This document shows, one piece after another, positions 25,341-33,442 of a stretch of 64,000 nucleotides of DNA (within the stretch, counting starts at the first letter, position 1; each line of letters opens with the position of its first letter). This DNA comes from Magnetococcus marinus MC-1. Lineage in GTDB: Bacteria; Pseudomonadota; Magnetococcia; Magnetococcales; Magnetococcaceae. The notes below the pieces were generated by a model that did not search any database, was not told where the DNA came from, and saw only the letters and a list, made by a program, of their open reading frames with translations. Both the position numbers and the translations under genes were made by a program. The stretch lies in NCBI RefSeq assembly GCF_000014865.1, contig NC_008576.1:4369001-4433000 (forward strand), in the 5' to 3' direction.

Positions 25341-27487
25341 GATGCCGCCCCTTTGCCCGTACCAAAAAAGTCATAGTGGTCAATGGCCTCGATAATACCC
25401 GCCGCATAACTCTGCTGCGCAAAATAGATTTTATCAACCTCAGCCAGGGTCGAGAGCTCCTCATCATGACGGTTGCCCACCACCACCGCTTGGGTATTAC
25501 CCCGCATCATATCTTCATCGGCCCCTGAACCACCGGCCACCAACATATTCTCCAAGGGGATGTCCAACTGCGCCGAAACCCAACGCAGCGCATACCCCTT
25601 TGAAGCACGGTGCGGCAGAATGTCCAAAAACTGCCCCCGTGAAAAAATGACATTCACCGTCTGCTCCTGTTGGTGCAAAATACGGTTGATCTCCTGAAGA
25701 TCGGGGGCCACATTGGGATCCATATAGTAGCTGATTTTAAAGGGTGACTGGCTACCCTTAGGCTGCATACTCAAACCGGGTACCTGGCTGAGTATTTCCA
25801 CAATTTCATGACGGAACCACAGGTGATTGATATGTTTTTTCCAGGCACTATCCAGCAGCAGATCAGGGGCGTAATAGACCTCGGTTCCTAAATTGGCCAT
25901 AATTACATCGGGCTGGGGTATTTTGTGTTTGCGCATGACACTCAAGGCGCTCTCCAGATTGCGCCCGGTGGCGATGCCAAAACTCACCTGCTTACGATAC
26001 TGCCGCATTAAGGCCACAAATGCACTCAGCGAGGTATCATCTCCCAACAGGTTTTGATCCAGATCCGTAATAATGGCCGCCTCTCGATAGTGGGCCGGTC
26101 TGCGGCTCAAGCACATACGCTGGAGCGGCCTACTACCCTCAACCAAGGGCTGGATCATGGCCAGATATTTTTCCACATGGGCCTGCCATGAATAATGGGC
26201 ACGCACCCCCTGCTGCCCCGCTTGAGCAAAACGCTGCCACTGCCCTTGATCGCTGAGTATATCCATCAATGCCTGCGCAATGGCCTCCCCATCCAACGGG
26301 TCTATGAGCAGGCCATTTTTGCAATTGGAAACAATATCAATCGGCCCGCCATCCTCGGTGGCCACAAGGGGCAATCCGCAAGCCGCCGCTTCGATTAGCG
26401 TTAGCCCAAAAGGCTCGATCAAGGCAGGGTTAACAAATACACCCTTAGAAAGCGCCGCCAAGCGGTAGAGCTGGGGAACATCGTCAGCCTGATGGTGCTT
26501 GGGCATGGCCATTTTACCGTAGAGATCGTAGAGATCCATGGTCATGAGCAGGCTGGTGAGCACCTCTTGCGCACCGGCGTCCATATCCCGAATATCGTCG
26601 CGATTGCCTGCGATAATCACCAGATTTGCCATCTCTTGCAGTTGGGGTGACTGGCCATACGCCTCCACCAGGGTGGTGATGTTTTTGCGTGGGTCCGGTC
26701 GGGAGAGGGCGAGGATAATGGGTTTGTCAGGATGGGTTAAAAAGCGGGCCAACTGTTTGGCGATGTCACTTTGGGCTTCGTCACCCTGGGGCGCATAAAA
26801 TTTATTAAGATCGGTGCCCGGCGGTATCACCTGCATTTGATCGGGCTGGTAATAGTCATATAAAACATACTGGCCTTGAATCTCCTGATGGGTACTCACC
26901 ACCACGCTAGAGGCCGCCGCCAGGGTACGCTCTTCGGCATCAATACGGCGGCTGATGTTATAGATGGCCTCGATCTCCTGACGGGCCAGCCCACCGGCCA
27001 ACAGTCGCTTGCGCTTGCTGCGCCCCAAAGAGTGCCCCGTGTGGATCAGTGGAATCTCTAACATGCTGCACAGATGCGCCCCCACATAACCGGCATCGGC
27101 ATAGTGTGTATGGATAAGATGGGGCATATGGGGCTGTTCATGGATATAGGCCAGCGCATTATCGGCATAGTTATCCAAGCTATCCCACAACTGCTCCTTG
27201 GGCAGATAAGCCAAGCCGCCGCACTCGATGCGCACAATGCGGGCTTTATCTGAAAGCCTCTCCACGGGCTCGGCATAATCGCTGCTCAGTTGGGCATCCA
27301 CCACCCGGCGGGTGAGCAGATCTACCCGCCCGACTTCTGGCCGCTGGGCCAAAGCGCGGGCCAATTCCACCACATATTTGGTTTGCCCGCCGGTATCGGC
27401 GTCACGTCCTAACTCAAGATTTTCACCTCGGATAAGGCCATGAGGACTGATTAAAATGAGGTAAAGCGGGTTAGCATAGGTATTCAT
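25337..27487 (-). CDS. sucrose-phosphate synthase with C-terminal HAD domain
   Basis: The protein has 716 residues. The N-terminal GT4 glycosyltransferase begins LYLILISPHGLIRGENLELG with DTGGQTKYVVELARAL and HTGHSLGRSKR, the signature of sucrose-phosphate synthases. The donor-site Glu motif EPFGLTLIEAAACGLP is near residue 380. The C-terminal ~240 residues are an SPP-like HAD domain (ITDLDQNLLGDD, ATGRNLESAL, VAGGSGADEDMM). Motif I has DLDQN, so the second Asp and possibly activity remain. The enzyme makes sucrose-6-phosphate from UDP-glucose and fructose-6-phosphate. ATG 27487 chosen; GGGAGG lies about 12 bp upstream. Confidence 0.9.
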   Translation of the reverse strand: MNTYANPLYLILISPHGLIRGENLELGRDADTGGQTKYVVELARALAQRPEVGRVDLLTRRVVDAQLSSDYAEPVERLSDKARIVRIECGGLAYLPKEQLWDSLDNYADNALAYIHEQPHMPHLIHTHYADAGYVGAHLCSMLEIPLIHTGHSLGRSKRKRLLAGGLARQEIEAIYNISRRIDAEERTLAAASSVVVSTHQEIQGQYVLYDYYQPDQMQVIPPGTDLNKFYAPQGDEAQSDIAKQLARFLTHPDKPIILALSRPDPRKNITTLVEAYGQSPQLQEMANLVIIAGNRDDIRDMDAGAQEVLTSLLMTMDLYDLYGKMAMPKHHQADDVPQLYRLAALSKGVFVNPALIEPFGLTLIEAAACGLPLVATEDGGPIDIVSNCKNGLLIDPLDGEAIAQALMDILSDQGQWQRFAQAGQQGVRAHYSWQAHVEKYLAMIQPLVEGSRPLQRMCLSRRPAHYREAAIITDLDQNLLGDDTSLSAFVALMRQYRKQVSFGIATGRNLESALSVMRKHKIPQPDVIMANLGTEVYYAPDLLLDSAWKKHINHLWFRHEIVEILSQVPGLSMQPKGSQSPFKISYYMDPNVAPDLQEINRILHQQEQTVNVIFSRGQFLDILPHRASKGYALRWVSAQLDIPLENMLVAGGSGADEDMMRGNTQAVVVGNRHDEELSTLAEVDKIYFAQQSYAAGIIEAIDHYDFFGTGKGAAS

Positions 27488-27789
27488 AAAGCGGGGCCTC
27501 CCGGTCAAGGTTGTTGCTGCTGGGGCAAACTTCCCATCTGATCGTTCGGTACAGCACAGACCCACACAGTTTAACAGGAACCGCCCCGCTGCGGTACCGC
27601 TGGTGGGCGAATCTGGATTTTACTTGACGCAAAATAGCGGCTCGATCCCCCTTGCTTGCGGCACCAAACGGCAAGCGCCACCAGCACCCGCCCGAGCCGC
27701 TCGCATGGGGCAGAGCGGTTGCCCAACGGTTGACACGCGGAACATGGCTCTTGGGATGACGTGGTTAGCACGCGGTGCGTGGCGGGGTA
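27488..27789. other. intergenic region upstream of sucrose genes
   Basis: This is about 300 bp of GC-rich sequence between two minus-strand genes. It should hold the promoter of the sucrose operon, but I see no strong consensus match. Small open frames here lack coding character. Confidence 0.35.
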
Positions 27790-28566
27790 TTATGGGGTTG
27801 GCGACGGTGGGGTGATACGGCGGGCCACCATATGGGCTGGGGCCCCCAGCAGACGTTGTAGGCCAAACCATTTAAAGGCGCGCTCTATGGCAAGCGAGCC
27901 GTTCGGCCACCCTATTTTAAGATGCACTGGGATAGGCAGCACAAAGGGGCGATATAACCAGACCAGTTCAAAACCGACCTCGTGTAAAACCTGTCGCACC
28001 TGGGCTATATTGTAGGTGTGGTATTTATCGTGGTGCTGGGCACCATGACGGGAACGATCCAGCACCGAGCGGCCCCAACTACCCAGGCTGGCGGAGGGGG
28101 GAAAATCGAAGAGGAGATAGTTGCGGCTTAAACCGGCGGCAATTTGAAGAAAGCTCTGCCAATCCTTTATATGCATCAGCAAGCGGGCAAAATAGACCAG
28201 ATCGTAGCTGGTGGGCTCATGGGCCAACGCCTCGGCGGGTGTGCAACGGATGATCAAACGCTGCCCAGCCTGGGCCAAGCCTGGACGCTGTTTAAGCTGC
28301 GCTAACATTGGCTCGGAGCGGTCGGTGGCGGTGATCTGTAGGTGGGGCTGGCGGCTCACCATAGCTTCGGTAATGCGGCCCGAACCGGCCCCCAACTCTA
28401 GGGCGGTGTGGCAGGTGGCATAGGCTACCTTGGGGTTATTGGCGTAAAAGTCGGCATCATGCGCCTTGAGATAGCGACCAAAGGCTCCGTAGAAACGTTT
28501 CTGCTCAAATTGAGCCGCTGTCTCTTGGTCCGCATAGTAATTTTGGGTGTTTGTTTCGTCATACAT
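27790..28566 (-). CDS. class I SAM-dependent methyltransferase
   Basis: The protein has 258 residues. The SAM-binding motif is ALELGAGSGRITEAMV, followed by ITATDRSEPMLAQL (motif II) and YDLVYFARLLMHIKDW (motif IV/post). No substrate-specific feature is visible. The start MYDETNTQNYY at 28566 is preferred; an upstream in-frame codon at 28671 would add 35 Arg/Pro-rich residues. It lies alone between the sucrose genes and the carbonic anhydrase gene. Confidence 0.8.
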   Translation of the reverse strand: MYDETNTQNYYADQETAAQFEQKRFYGAFGRYLKAHDADFYANNPKVAYATCHTALELGAGSGRITEAMVSRQPHLQITATDRSEPMLAQLKQRPGLAQAGQRLIIRCTPAEALAHEPTSYDLVYFARLLMHIKDWQSFLQIAAGLSRNYLLFDFPPSASLGSWGRSVLDRSRHGAQHHDKYHTYNIAQVRQVLHEVGFELVWLYRPFVLPIPVHLKIGWPNGSLAIERAFKWFGLQRLLGAPAHMVARRITPPSPTP

Positions 28567-28779
28567 AGGTTCGGTTCCGCTGGGTGGGCGCCACCACCGT
28601 GGCATGGGTGCAGTATGCCGGGCCATGACGCTTTTATCAAAGTACAATCTTAGCCGTAAGGGTGTGCGCACCTTGGCTTAGGGTAGAGCCTGCATGCAGC
28701 ACAACCCGCATATTGACCGGGCCGACTCTTTTGGTACAAAATAGTTTTCCCTTCCCCTCCTTTTGGATTCAGGAAAAAA

Positions 28780-29643
28780 ATGAAAACTTCTTTTAGAATT
28801 TGGACTTTGATGGTTTCCATCTCGGCTTTGTCGCTATCTTTTTCTAGCCCACTCTTTGCGAAGTCTGCCCATGAAGAGCCCATGGATGCGGCGCATCATG
28901 CTGCTACGCCGGTGCACGGTGCGGCGTGTGTGGGTTTTGGTCCCCAGGCCCCACGGGATATTGATGCGGTCGAGGGCAGCAACGCACGTCTCTTCTCTTT
29001 TGCCCCCAGTAAGGAGCAGATGAACCTGTGCAATATCCATTTTCACACCCATGCCGAGCATAAGGCCAAGGCCTTTTCTATCTTTGCTGGTGCGGGTGAG
29101 CATGGTCATGGGGGCGGTTATCAGTGTGCCATCAGCCAATCCCTTAGTCCTGAAGAGTTGACCATGCCCAAGGAGAACCATTGTGGCGGGGTTAAGCCGG
29201 GCGATACCCTTGAGGTGCATTGGGTTTATACGTCGTGCGATGTCAAGCCGGGCAAGGGTTTGGGGTCATGCCTTTCTGAAGGGTGCAGCAACCCCAACCT
29301 ACGGGTGGAATCCCAGGTATTTGCCGTGGTCAATGATGCCAATGCGCTGGATTTTGACAGCATGGATTATGATGGTACGGTTCGTAATGGCTACCATCAA
29401 GCCAAGTCGATTCCCGACAACACCGGCACCCCGGTACAGTTTTTGGGTTCGACCACGGGGCCTAAATACACGGAGCAGAGCTGTTCGCCCATGCAGGTTA
29501 CCTGGAGCGTTCGCCCAGAGTGCGCCAAGATTGATATCACCAGTCTGAGCAGATGGTGCGGCGAGAATGCCTTTGCCGAGGAGCATGCCCACGGCGTGCG
29601 TACCCTGGTTACCAACCCCGCCTTACTCTCCACCATCCCTTAA
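28780..29643 (+). CDS. delta-class carbonic anhydrase-like secreted protein
   Basis: The protein has 287 residues. A signal peptide ends near SPLFA-KSAH. The mature protein is rich in His and Cys; NLCNIHFHTHAEHKA and LEVHWVYTSCDV supply likely zinc ligands, as in the delta class first known from the diatom Thalassiosira. Cysteines outside these motifs may form disulfides. A periplasmic enzyme interconverting CO2 and bicarbonate is the likely role. Family assignment is from memory of the motif pattern. RBS AGGA precedes ATG 28780. Confidence 0.75.
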   Translation: MKTSFRIWTLMVSISALSLSFSSPLFAKSAHEEPMDAAHHAATPVHGAACVGFGPQAPRDIDAVEGSNARLFSFAPSKEQMNLCNIHFHTHAEHKAKAFSIFAGAGEHGHGGGYQCAISQSLSPEELTMPKENHCGGVKPGDTLEVHWVYTSCDVKPGKGLGSCLSEGCSNPNLRVESQVFAVVNDANALDFDSMDYDGTVRNGYHQAKSIPDNTGTPVQFLGSTTGPKYTEQSCSPMQVTWSVRPECAKIDITSLSRWCGENAFAEEHAHGVRTLVTNPALLSTIP

Positions 29644-29653
29644 TGTAAGCCCC

Positions 29654-29682
29654 AGACCAGGAGAGGCCCCCTCTCCTGGTCT
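29654..29682 (+). terminator. hairpin after the carbonic anhydrase gene
   Basis: A perfect 12-bp stem, AGACCAGGAGAG (29654-29665) with CTCTCCTGGTCT (29671-29682), has a 5-nt loop and sits 11 bp after the stop codon. No T-run follows, so termination efficiency is uncertain. Confidence 0.65.
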
Positions 29683-29743
29683 GCTACGCTTTGCCCATTG
29701 GGTGTAGAAATGGCTTCGTAGAGGGCCTTTCTCACTATCATCG

Positions 29744-29781
29744 TTCCTTATATTAGAAATAACTTGACATACCATTTGCTC
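29744..29781 (+). promoter_or_regulatory. candidate Cascade target site 1, overlapping the guide RNA promoter
   Basis: TTC (29744-29746), the type I-C PAM, is followed by CTTATATTAGA. This matches the spacer-like part of the guide at positions 1-5 and 7-11, with a mismatch at position 6. The 35-nt protospacer footprint would cover the -35 box TTGACA at 29764-29769. Autorepression is inferred. Confidence 0.6.
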
Positions 29782-29792
29782 CATGGTAGGTT
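29764..29792 (+). promoter_or_regulatory. promoter of the crRNA-like RNA
   Basis: A perfect -35 TTGACA (29764-29769), a 17-bp spacer and a weak -10 TAGGTT (29787-29792) place the predicted start at about 29799, the first base of the repeat-like sequence. In the CRISPR array the -10 box also ends exactly 6 bp before the first repeat. Confidence 0.7.
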
Positions 29793-29798
29793 GTGGTC

Positions 29799-29877
29799 GT
29801 CGCTTGCGGTTCCAGCAGCGTGGATTGAAACCTTATTTTAGATGATGTGAAAATGGTCTTGCATGGCCATTTTCGTT
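29799..29877 (+). ncRNA. crRNA-like guide RNA (CreR/CreA-type candidate)
   Basis: 29799-29831 is a 33-nt CRISPR-repeat-like sequence, the same length as the array repeat. It starts GTCGC and ends GCGTGGATTGAAAC like the array repeat. The middle differs, but a stem still forms (CGCT-T-GC with GCAGCG, 7-nt loop). The last 11 nt, TGGATTGAAAC, are the handle left by Cas5c cleavage. A spacer-like segment starts at 29832 (CTTATTTTAGATGAT). A second 8-bp hairpin (29849-29856 with 29867-29874, ending CCATTTTC) may terminate the RNA in place of a second repeat. It lies upstream of cas3 on the same strand. Function as a guide for Cascade-mediated repression is inferred from family knowledge of CreR and CreTA. 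Confidence 0.72.
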
Positions 29878-29888
29878 CTCTAATAAAC

Positions 29889-29926
29889 TTCCTTATATTA
29901 GAAGATCAAAATTTGCCTTTGTGCTA
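29889..29926 (+). promoter_or_regulatory. candidate Cascade target site 2, upstream of mini-ORF and cas3
   Basis: PAM TTC (29889-29891) is followed by CTTATATTAGAAGAT, which matches the guide's CTTATTTTAGATGAT at 13 of the first 15 positions. The two mismatches are at positions 6 and 12. Pairing decays after position 15. The site lies about 60 bp downstream of the guide and 346 bp upstream of the cas3 start. TTCCTTATATTAGAA is shared with site 1, so a protein operator is the alternative reading. Confidence 0.65.
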
Positions 29927-29987
29927 AGTTTTTTCCCAGACTGAAGAAGCCATTTAAACCAAAACAACAGGAGAGATTACTACAACT

Positions 29988-30113
29988 ATGATTACTCGTT
30001 TTCAAAAAAATCAGAACAGCCAAACGCCTCAGGCGAATTGCTCATTCCAAATCTCCGCTGAGCTTACACTAACGTCAAACGGAGTATCGCTCAGAAGCGG
30101 CCTCATTATTTAA
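29988..30113 (+). CDS. candidate 41-residue mini-ORF between guide RNA and cas3
   Basis: ATG 29988 to TAA 30113 encodes a polar 41-residue peptide starting MITRFQKNQNSQ and ending SLRSGLII. AGGAGAG is present but about 12 bp upstream, longer than ideal. There is no recognisable family. It lies between target site 2 and cas3, where a CreT-like toxin would be, but nothing in the sequence proves expression. The same stretch can fold (CCGCTGAGC at 30055-30063 with GCTCA and GCGG at 30089-30100), so it may instead be a structured leader of the cas operon. Confidence 0.3.
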   Translation: MITRFQKNQNSQTPQANCSFQISAELTLTSNGVSLRSGLII

Positions 30114-30142
30114 TTGTCTAAATTTTTACTCTTTTTTAGGTC

Positions 30143-30148
30143 TATAAT
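30143..30148 (+). promoter_or_regulatory. possible -10 box for the cas operon
   Basis: TATAAT at 30143-30148 lies 89 bp before the cas3 ATG in a very AT-rich segment. No good -35 is present at 16-18 bp, so this promoter would be weak or need help. Fits a tightly controlled cas operon. Confidence 0.4.
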
Positions 30149-30237
30149 AATGCTAATATTTTTCTTTAATCGGGATTAACTCAATATCTATCTTTTAATC
30201 TAAGATACATATCACCTTTTTTATTCGTGAGGCCATC

Positions 30238-32727
30238 ATGTACCAACCCTTTATTGCCCATGCCCGCCAAGGGGATCACACCATTCAGACAGTGGATGCC
30301 CACCTTTATGGGGTTGCCGCCTTGGCCCGCAGCTTTGCGGGCAAAGTGGGCCTGCCCCTGACCGGTGAGCTCATGGGGCTATTGCATGACCTGGGCAAAT
30401 ACAGCGCAGCGTTTCAGGACTATATACGCAGCAACCTAGGGAAGATGGACCCTGACGGAGATGCCCCCAGCGCACCCAGCGCCAAAGGCAAGGTGGATCA
30501 CTCCACAGCGGGGGCACAGTTGTTATGGGATCACCTGCTAGAGCAACCGAAAAGCCCCACCGCCCAGCGCATGCTGTTTCAGATCATGGAGCTCTGCATT
30601 GCCTCCCACCATGGCGGTTTGATGGACTGCCTAACCGCAGATCCCAACCATCCCACCCGGAATGCCCACCGTCAGCGCATGGAAAAAGATAAGCAGCAGA
30701 CCCACCTGCCCCAACTCTTACCCCATGTGGATGCCCCCCTGCACCAACGCATCCAGCAGCTCTTGGCCGATCCACAGCTTCTGGAATCCTTTACGGCCCG
30801 CTATAAGAGCCTCTGTCGCGCTGGCTCTCCAACGGTTGTTCACTTCAGATTTGGGCTCCTGACCCGTTTTCTATTTAGCAGCCTGCTGGATGCCGACCGT
30901 CTCGATAGCGCCGAATTTGAGGAGCCCAAACGCCGTGATAACCGTTTAAGCCTTGGTTCAGCCCAGTGGCCAGCGCTCATCCAACGGTTAGAGGCCGAGC
31001 TATGTAGCTATGACCGCACTTCAGCGGTAAATGCCATCCGCCATACCATTGCTGACCACTGCCAGAGCGCCGCCAATCGCCCCCGTGGCACCTACACCCT
31101 GACGGTTCCAACGGGGGGTGGTAAAACCCTCGCCAGTCTGCGCTTTGCCCTGCACCATGCCCAACAGCATAAAATGGATCATATTTTCTATATTATCCCC
31201 TTCACCACCATTATTGATCAAAATGCCCAAACCATACGGCGCATCTTGGAACCCCACCCCCTGCCCGAAGGCTCTGTGGTGCTTGAACACCATAGCAACC
31301 TTAGTGAAGAGCGCTTGACATGGCAGAACAAACTCGCCAGCGAAAATTGGGATCGTCCGGTGGTACTCACCACCATGGTGCAATTTCTCGAAACGCTGTT
31401 TGGTGGGGGCACCCGTGGGGCCAGACGCATGCACCATCTGGCCAACAGTGTGCTCATATTTGATGAGATCCAGGCCCTGCCCCTTAAATGCACCCACCTA
31501 TTTAACAATGCCATTAACTTTTTGCAGCAACAGTGCGGGGCAACCGTTTTACTCTGCTCCGCGACCCAGCCGCATCTACACTGTGTCAATGAGACAAAAG
31601 GGGCCATTCAAAGAGAGGCCAACCATGAGTTGATGCCCAATGCCCAGCAGCTTTTTAAAGATCTTAAACGGGTCCAAGTTAAGAGCCATCTCCACGCTGG
31701 AGAGCTATCCCTGACAGCGATCGCCCAACTGGCCCAAACCGAACAGCAGCGTGCCGGTAGTTGCCTGGTGGTGGTCAATACTAAAAAGCAGAGTCGAGCG
31801 CTGTTCCAACTCTGTCAAAAGAGCGGTGTCGACGGCCTCTACCATCTCAGTACCGACATGTGCCAGCACCACCGCAAAACCATTTTTAAAGAGATCCGCC
31901 AACGCCTCGATACACAACAACCCACACTCTGTATCAGCACCCAGCTCATCGAGGCCGGGGTGGATGTGGATTTTGACGGCGTGATCCGCTTTGCCGCCGG
32001 GCTGGATTCCATCGCCCAAGCCGCCGGGCGCTGCAACCGCCATGGCAAACGGCCCATGGGGACCCTGCATGTTGTCATGCCCACTCAAGCTCAAGAAAAC
32101 CTCTCTCGTTTAAAAGAGATTGAAACGGCCAAAAAAGATTTTCAACGCATGGATAAGGAGATGCAAAACGACCCAGCCGACCTTGAACACGATCTGCTTA
32201 CCCTAAAAGCGATGGAGCGCTATTATACCTATAAATATGGTCACTATAACAACAGCATGTATGAATATTTATCATACATTATTGACAGGCGACAGGTGGG
32301 CAGAGATGATACCTTATTATCTATCTTATCCGATCACGAAAAGGCTAACATTAAAGGTGAAGCGACCCACCAAGATGATAAAAAAACCGTACTGCGTCAG
32401 GCTTTTAAGCAGGCTGGGCAGATTTTTCAAGCCATTGACGCCCCGACCCGCTCGCTGTTGGTACCCCATGCGGAGGGGCGTTCGATTATCCAGCAGTTAT
32501 GTGGCTGGGAAGGGGATTATAGAGAGCTTAAAAAATGGTTGCGGCAGGCTCAACCCTACACGGTTAACCTCTACCCCTACACGTGGGATCTCCTGTTAAA
32601 GGAGCGCTCTATTGCACAGACCCAGGAGGATTCTGGTATTTGGTATCTCATCAATGACGCCTATTACAGTGATGATTTTGGTCTTTTTTATGAGCCCCAT
32701 GGCGAAAAGGAGATTTTAGATGTCTAG
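30238..32727 (+). CDS. cas3: type I-C CRISPR nuclease-helicase Cas3
   Basis: The protein has 829 residues. The N-terminal HD nuclease has [21 protein letters not shown] and ASHHGG. The SF2 helicase follows with Walker A PTGGGKT, DEIQ (DExx box), [20 protein letters not shown] and [10 protein letters not shown]. It is recruited by Cascade to unwind and degrade target DNA. It opens the operon and overlaps cas5c by 8 bp. All motifs are intact, so interference should be possible. Confidence 0.96.
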   Translation: MYQPFIAHARQGDHTIQTVDAHLYGVAALARSFAGKVGLPLTGELMGLLHDLGKYSAAFQDYIRSNLGKMDPDGDAPSAPSAKGKVDHSTAGAQLLWDHLLEQPKSPTAQRMLFQIMELCIASHHGGLMDCLTADPNHPTRNAHRQRMEKDKQQTHLPQLLPHVDAPLHQRIQQLLADPQLLESFTARYKSLCRAGSPTVVHFRFGLLTRFLFSSLLDADRLDSAEFEEPKRRDNRLSLGSAQWPALIQRLEAELCSYDRTSAVNAIRHTIADHCQSAANRPRGTYTLTVPTGGGKTLASLRFALHHAQQHKMDHIFYIIPFTTIIDQNAQTIRRILEPHPLPEGSVVLEHHSNLSEERLTWQNKLASENWDRPVVLTTMVQFLETLFGGGTRGARRMHHLANSVLIFDEIQALPLKCTHLFNNAINFLQQQCGATVLLCSATQPHLHCVNETKGAIQREANHELMPNAQQLFKDLKRVQVKSHLHAGELSLTAIAQLAQTEQQRAGSCLVVVNTKKQSRALFQLCQKSGVDGLYHLSTDMCQHHRKTIFKEIRQRLDTQQPTLCISTQLIEAGVDVDFDGVIRFAAGLDSIAQAAGRCNRHGKRPMGTLHVVMPTQAQENLSRLKEIETAKKDFQRMDKEMQNDPADLEHDLLTLKAMERYYTYKYGHYNNSMYEYLSYIIDRRQVGRDDTLLSILSDHEKANIKGEATHQDDKKTVLRQAFKQAGQIFQAIDAPTRSLLVPHAEGRSIIQQLCGWEGDYRELKKWLRQAQPYTVNLYPYTWDLLLKERSIAQTQEDSGIWYLINDAYYSDDFGLFYEPHGEKEILDV

Positions 32728-33442
32728 ACAGAGAAACGACTTAGAGTTTTTACTCACCGCCCGCTATGCCCTGTTTACCGACCCTTTGACCCGTGGCGGC
32801 GGGGAGAAACTCTCCTACCACATTCCCACCTACGAAGCCCTAAAGGGGATCTGTAAATCCATCTATTGGAAACCCACGCTTATCTGGGTCATTGATGAGG
32901 TCAGGGTTCTCAATCGTATTCAAACCCAAACCAAGGGCGTCAAACCCCTTAAATTCAGTGGGGGTAATGATCTCTCCATCTACACCTATCTGGCTGATGT
33001 GGCCTATCAGGTGCGGGCCCATTTTGAGTGGAATATGCACCGCCCAGAGCTAGCCAGAGATCGTATCGAGGGCAAACATTTTAATATCGCCCGCCGCATG
33101 CTGGAACGGGGGGGACGCCAGGATATCTTTTTGGGTACCCGTGAGTGCCAAGGTTATGTAGAACCCTGTGATTTTGGTCATGGTGAGGGATTTTATGATA
33201 ACGCGGGGGAATTGGCCTTTGGTCACATGTTCCATGGTTTTGACTATGCCGACGAGATCGGTAAAAACAGTCTGCACCGCCGCCTGTGGAGCCCAACCAT
33301 GAAAAATGGCTATATCCACTTTCCCCGCCCCGAAGATTGCCCCGTGCATGAGTTTATTCGAGGGATGCAAGCCAAAACCTTTGACGATACCAACCTCTTA
33401 GATGTCGAGCAGGAAGAGGCTCTTTTGGAGGCCCAGCTATGA
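32720..33442 (+). CDS. cas5c: type I-C Cas5c (Cas5d) pre-crRNA endonuclease
   Basis: The protein has 240 residues. In type I-C it replaces Cas6: it cuts the repeat 3' of the hairpin and caps the 5' handle. Tyr49, Lys119 and His120 (in [10 protein letters not shown]) correspond by position to the catalytic Tyr/Lys/His of the Bacillus halodurans enzyme. [12 protein letters not shown] is a conserved Cas5 segment. It overlaps cas3 by 8 bp and cas8c by 4 bp. Confidence 0.95.
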   Translation: MSRQRNDLEFLLTARYALFTDPLTRGGGEKLSYHIPTYEALKGICKSIYWKPTLIWVIDEVRVLNRIQTQTKGVKPLKFSGGNDLSIYTYLADVAYQVRAHFEWNMHRPELARDRIEGKHFNIARRMLERGGRQDIFLGTRECQGYVEPCDFGHGEGFYDNAGELAFGHMFHGFDYADEIGKNSLHRRLWSPTMKNGYIHFPRPEDCPVHEFIRGMQAKTFDDTNLLDVEQEEALLEAQL

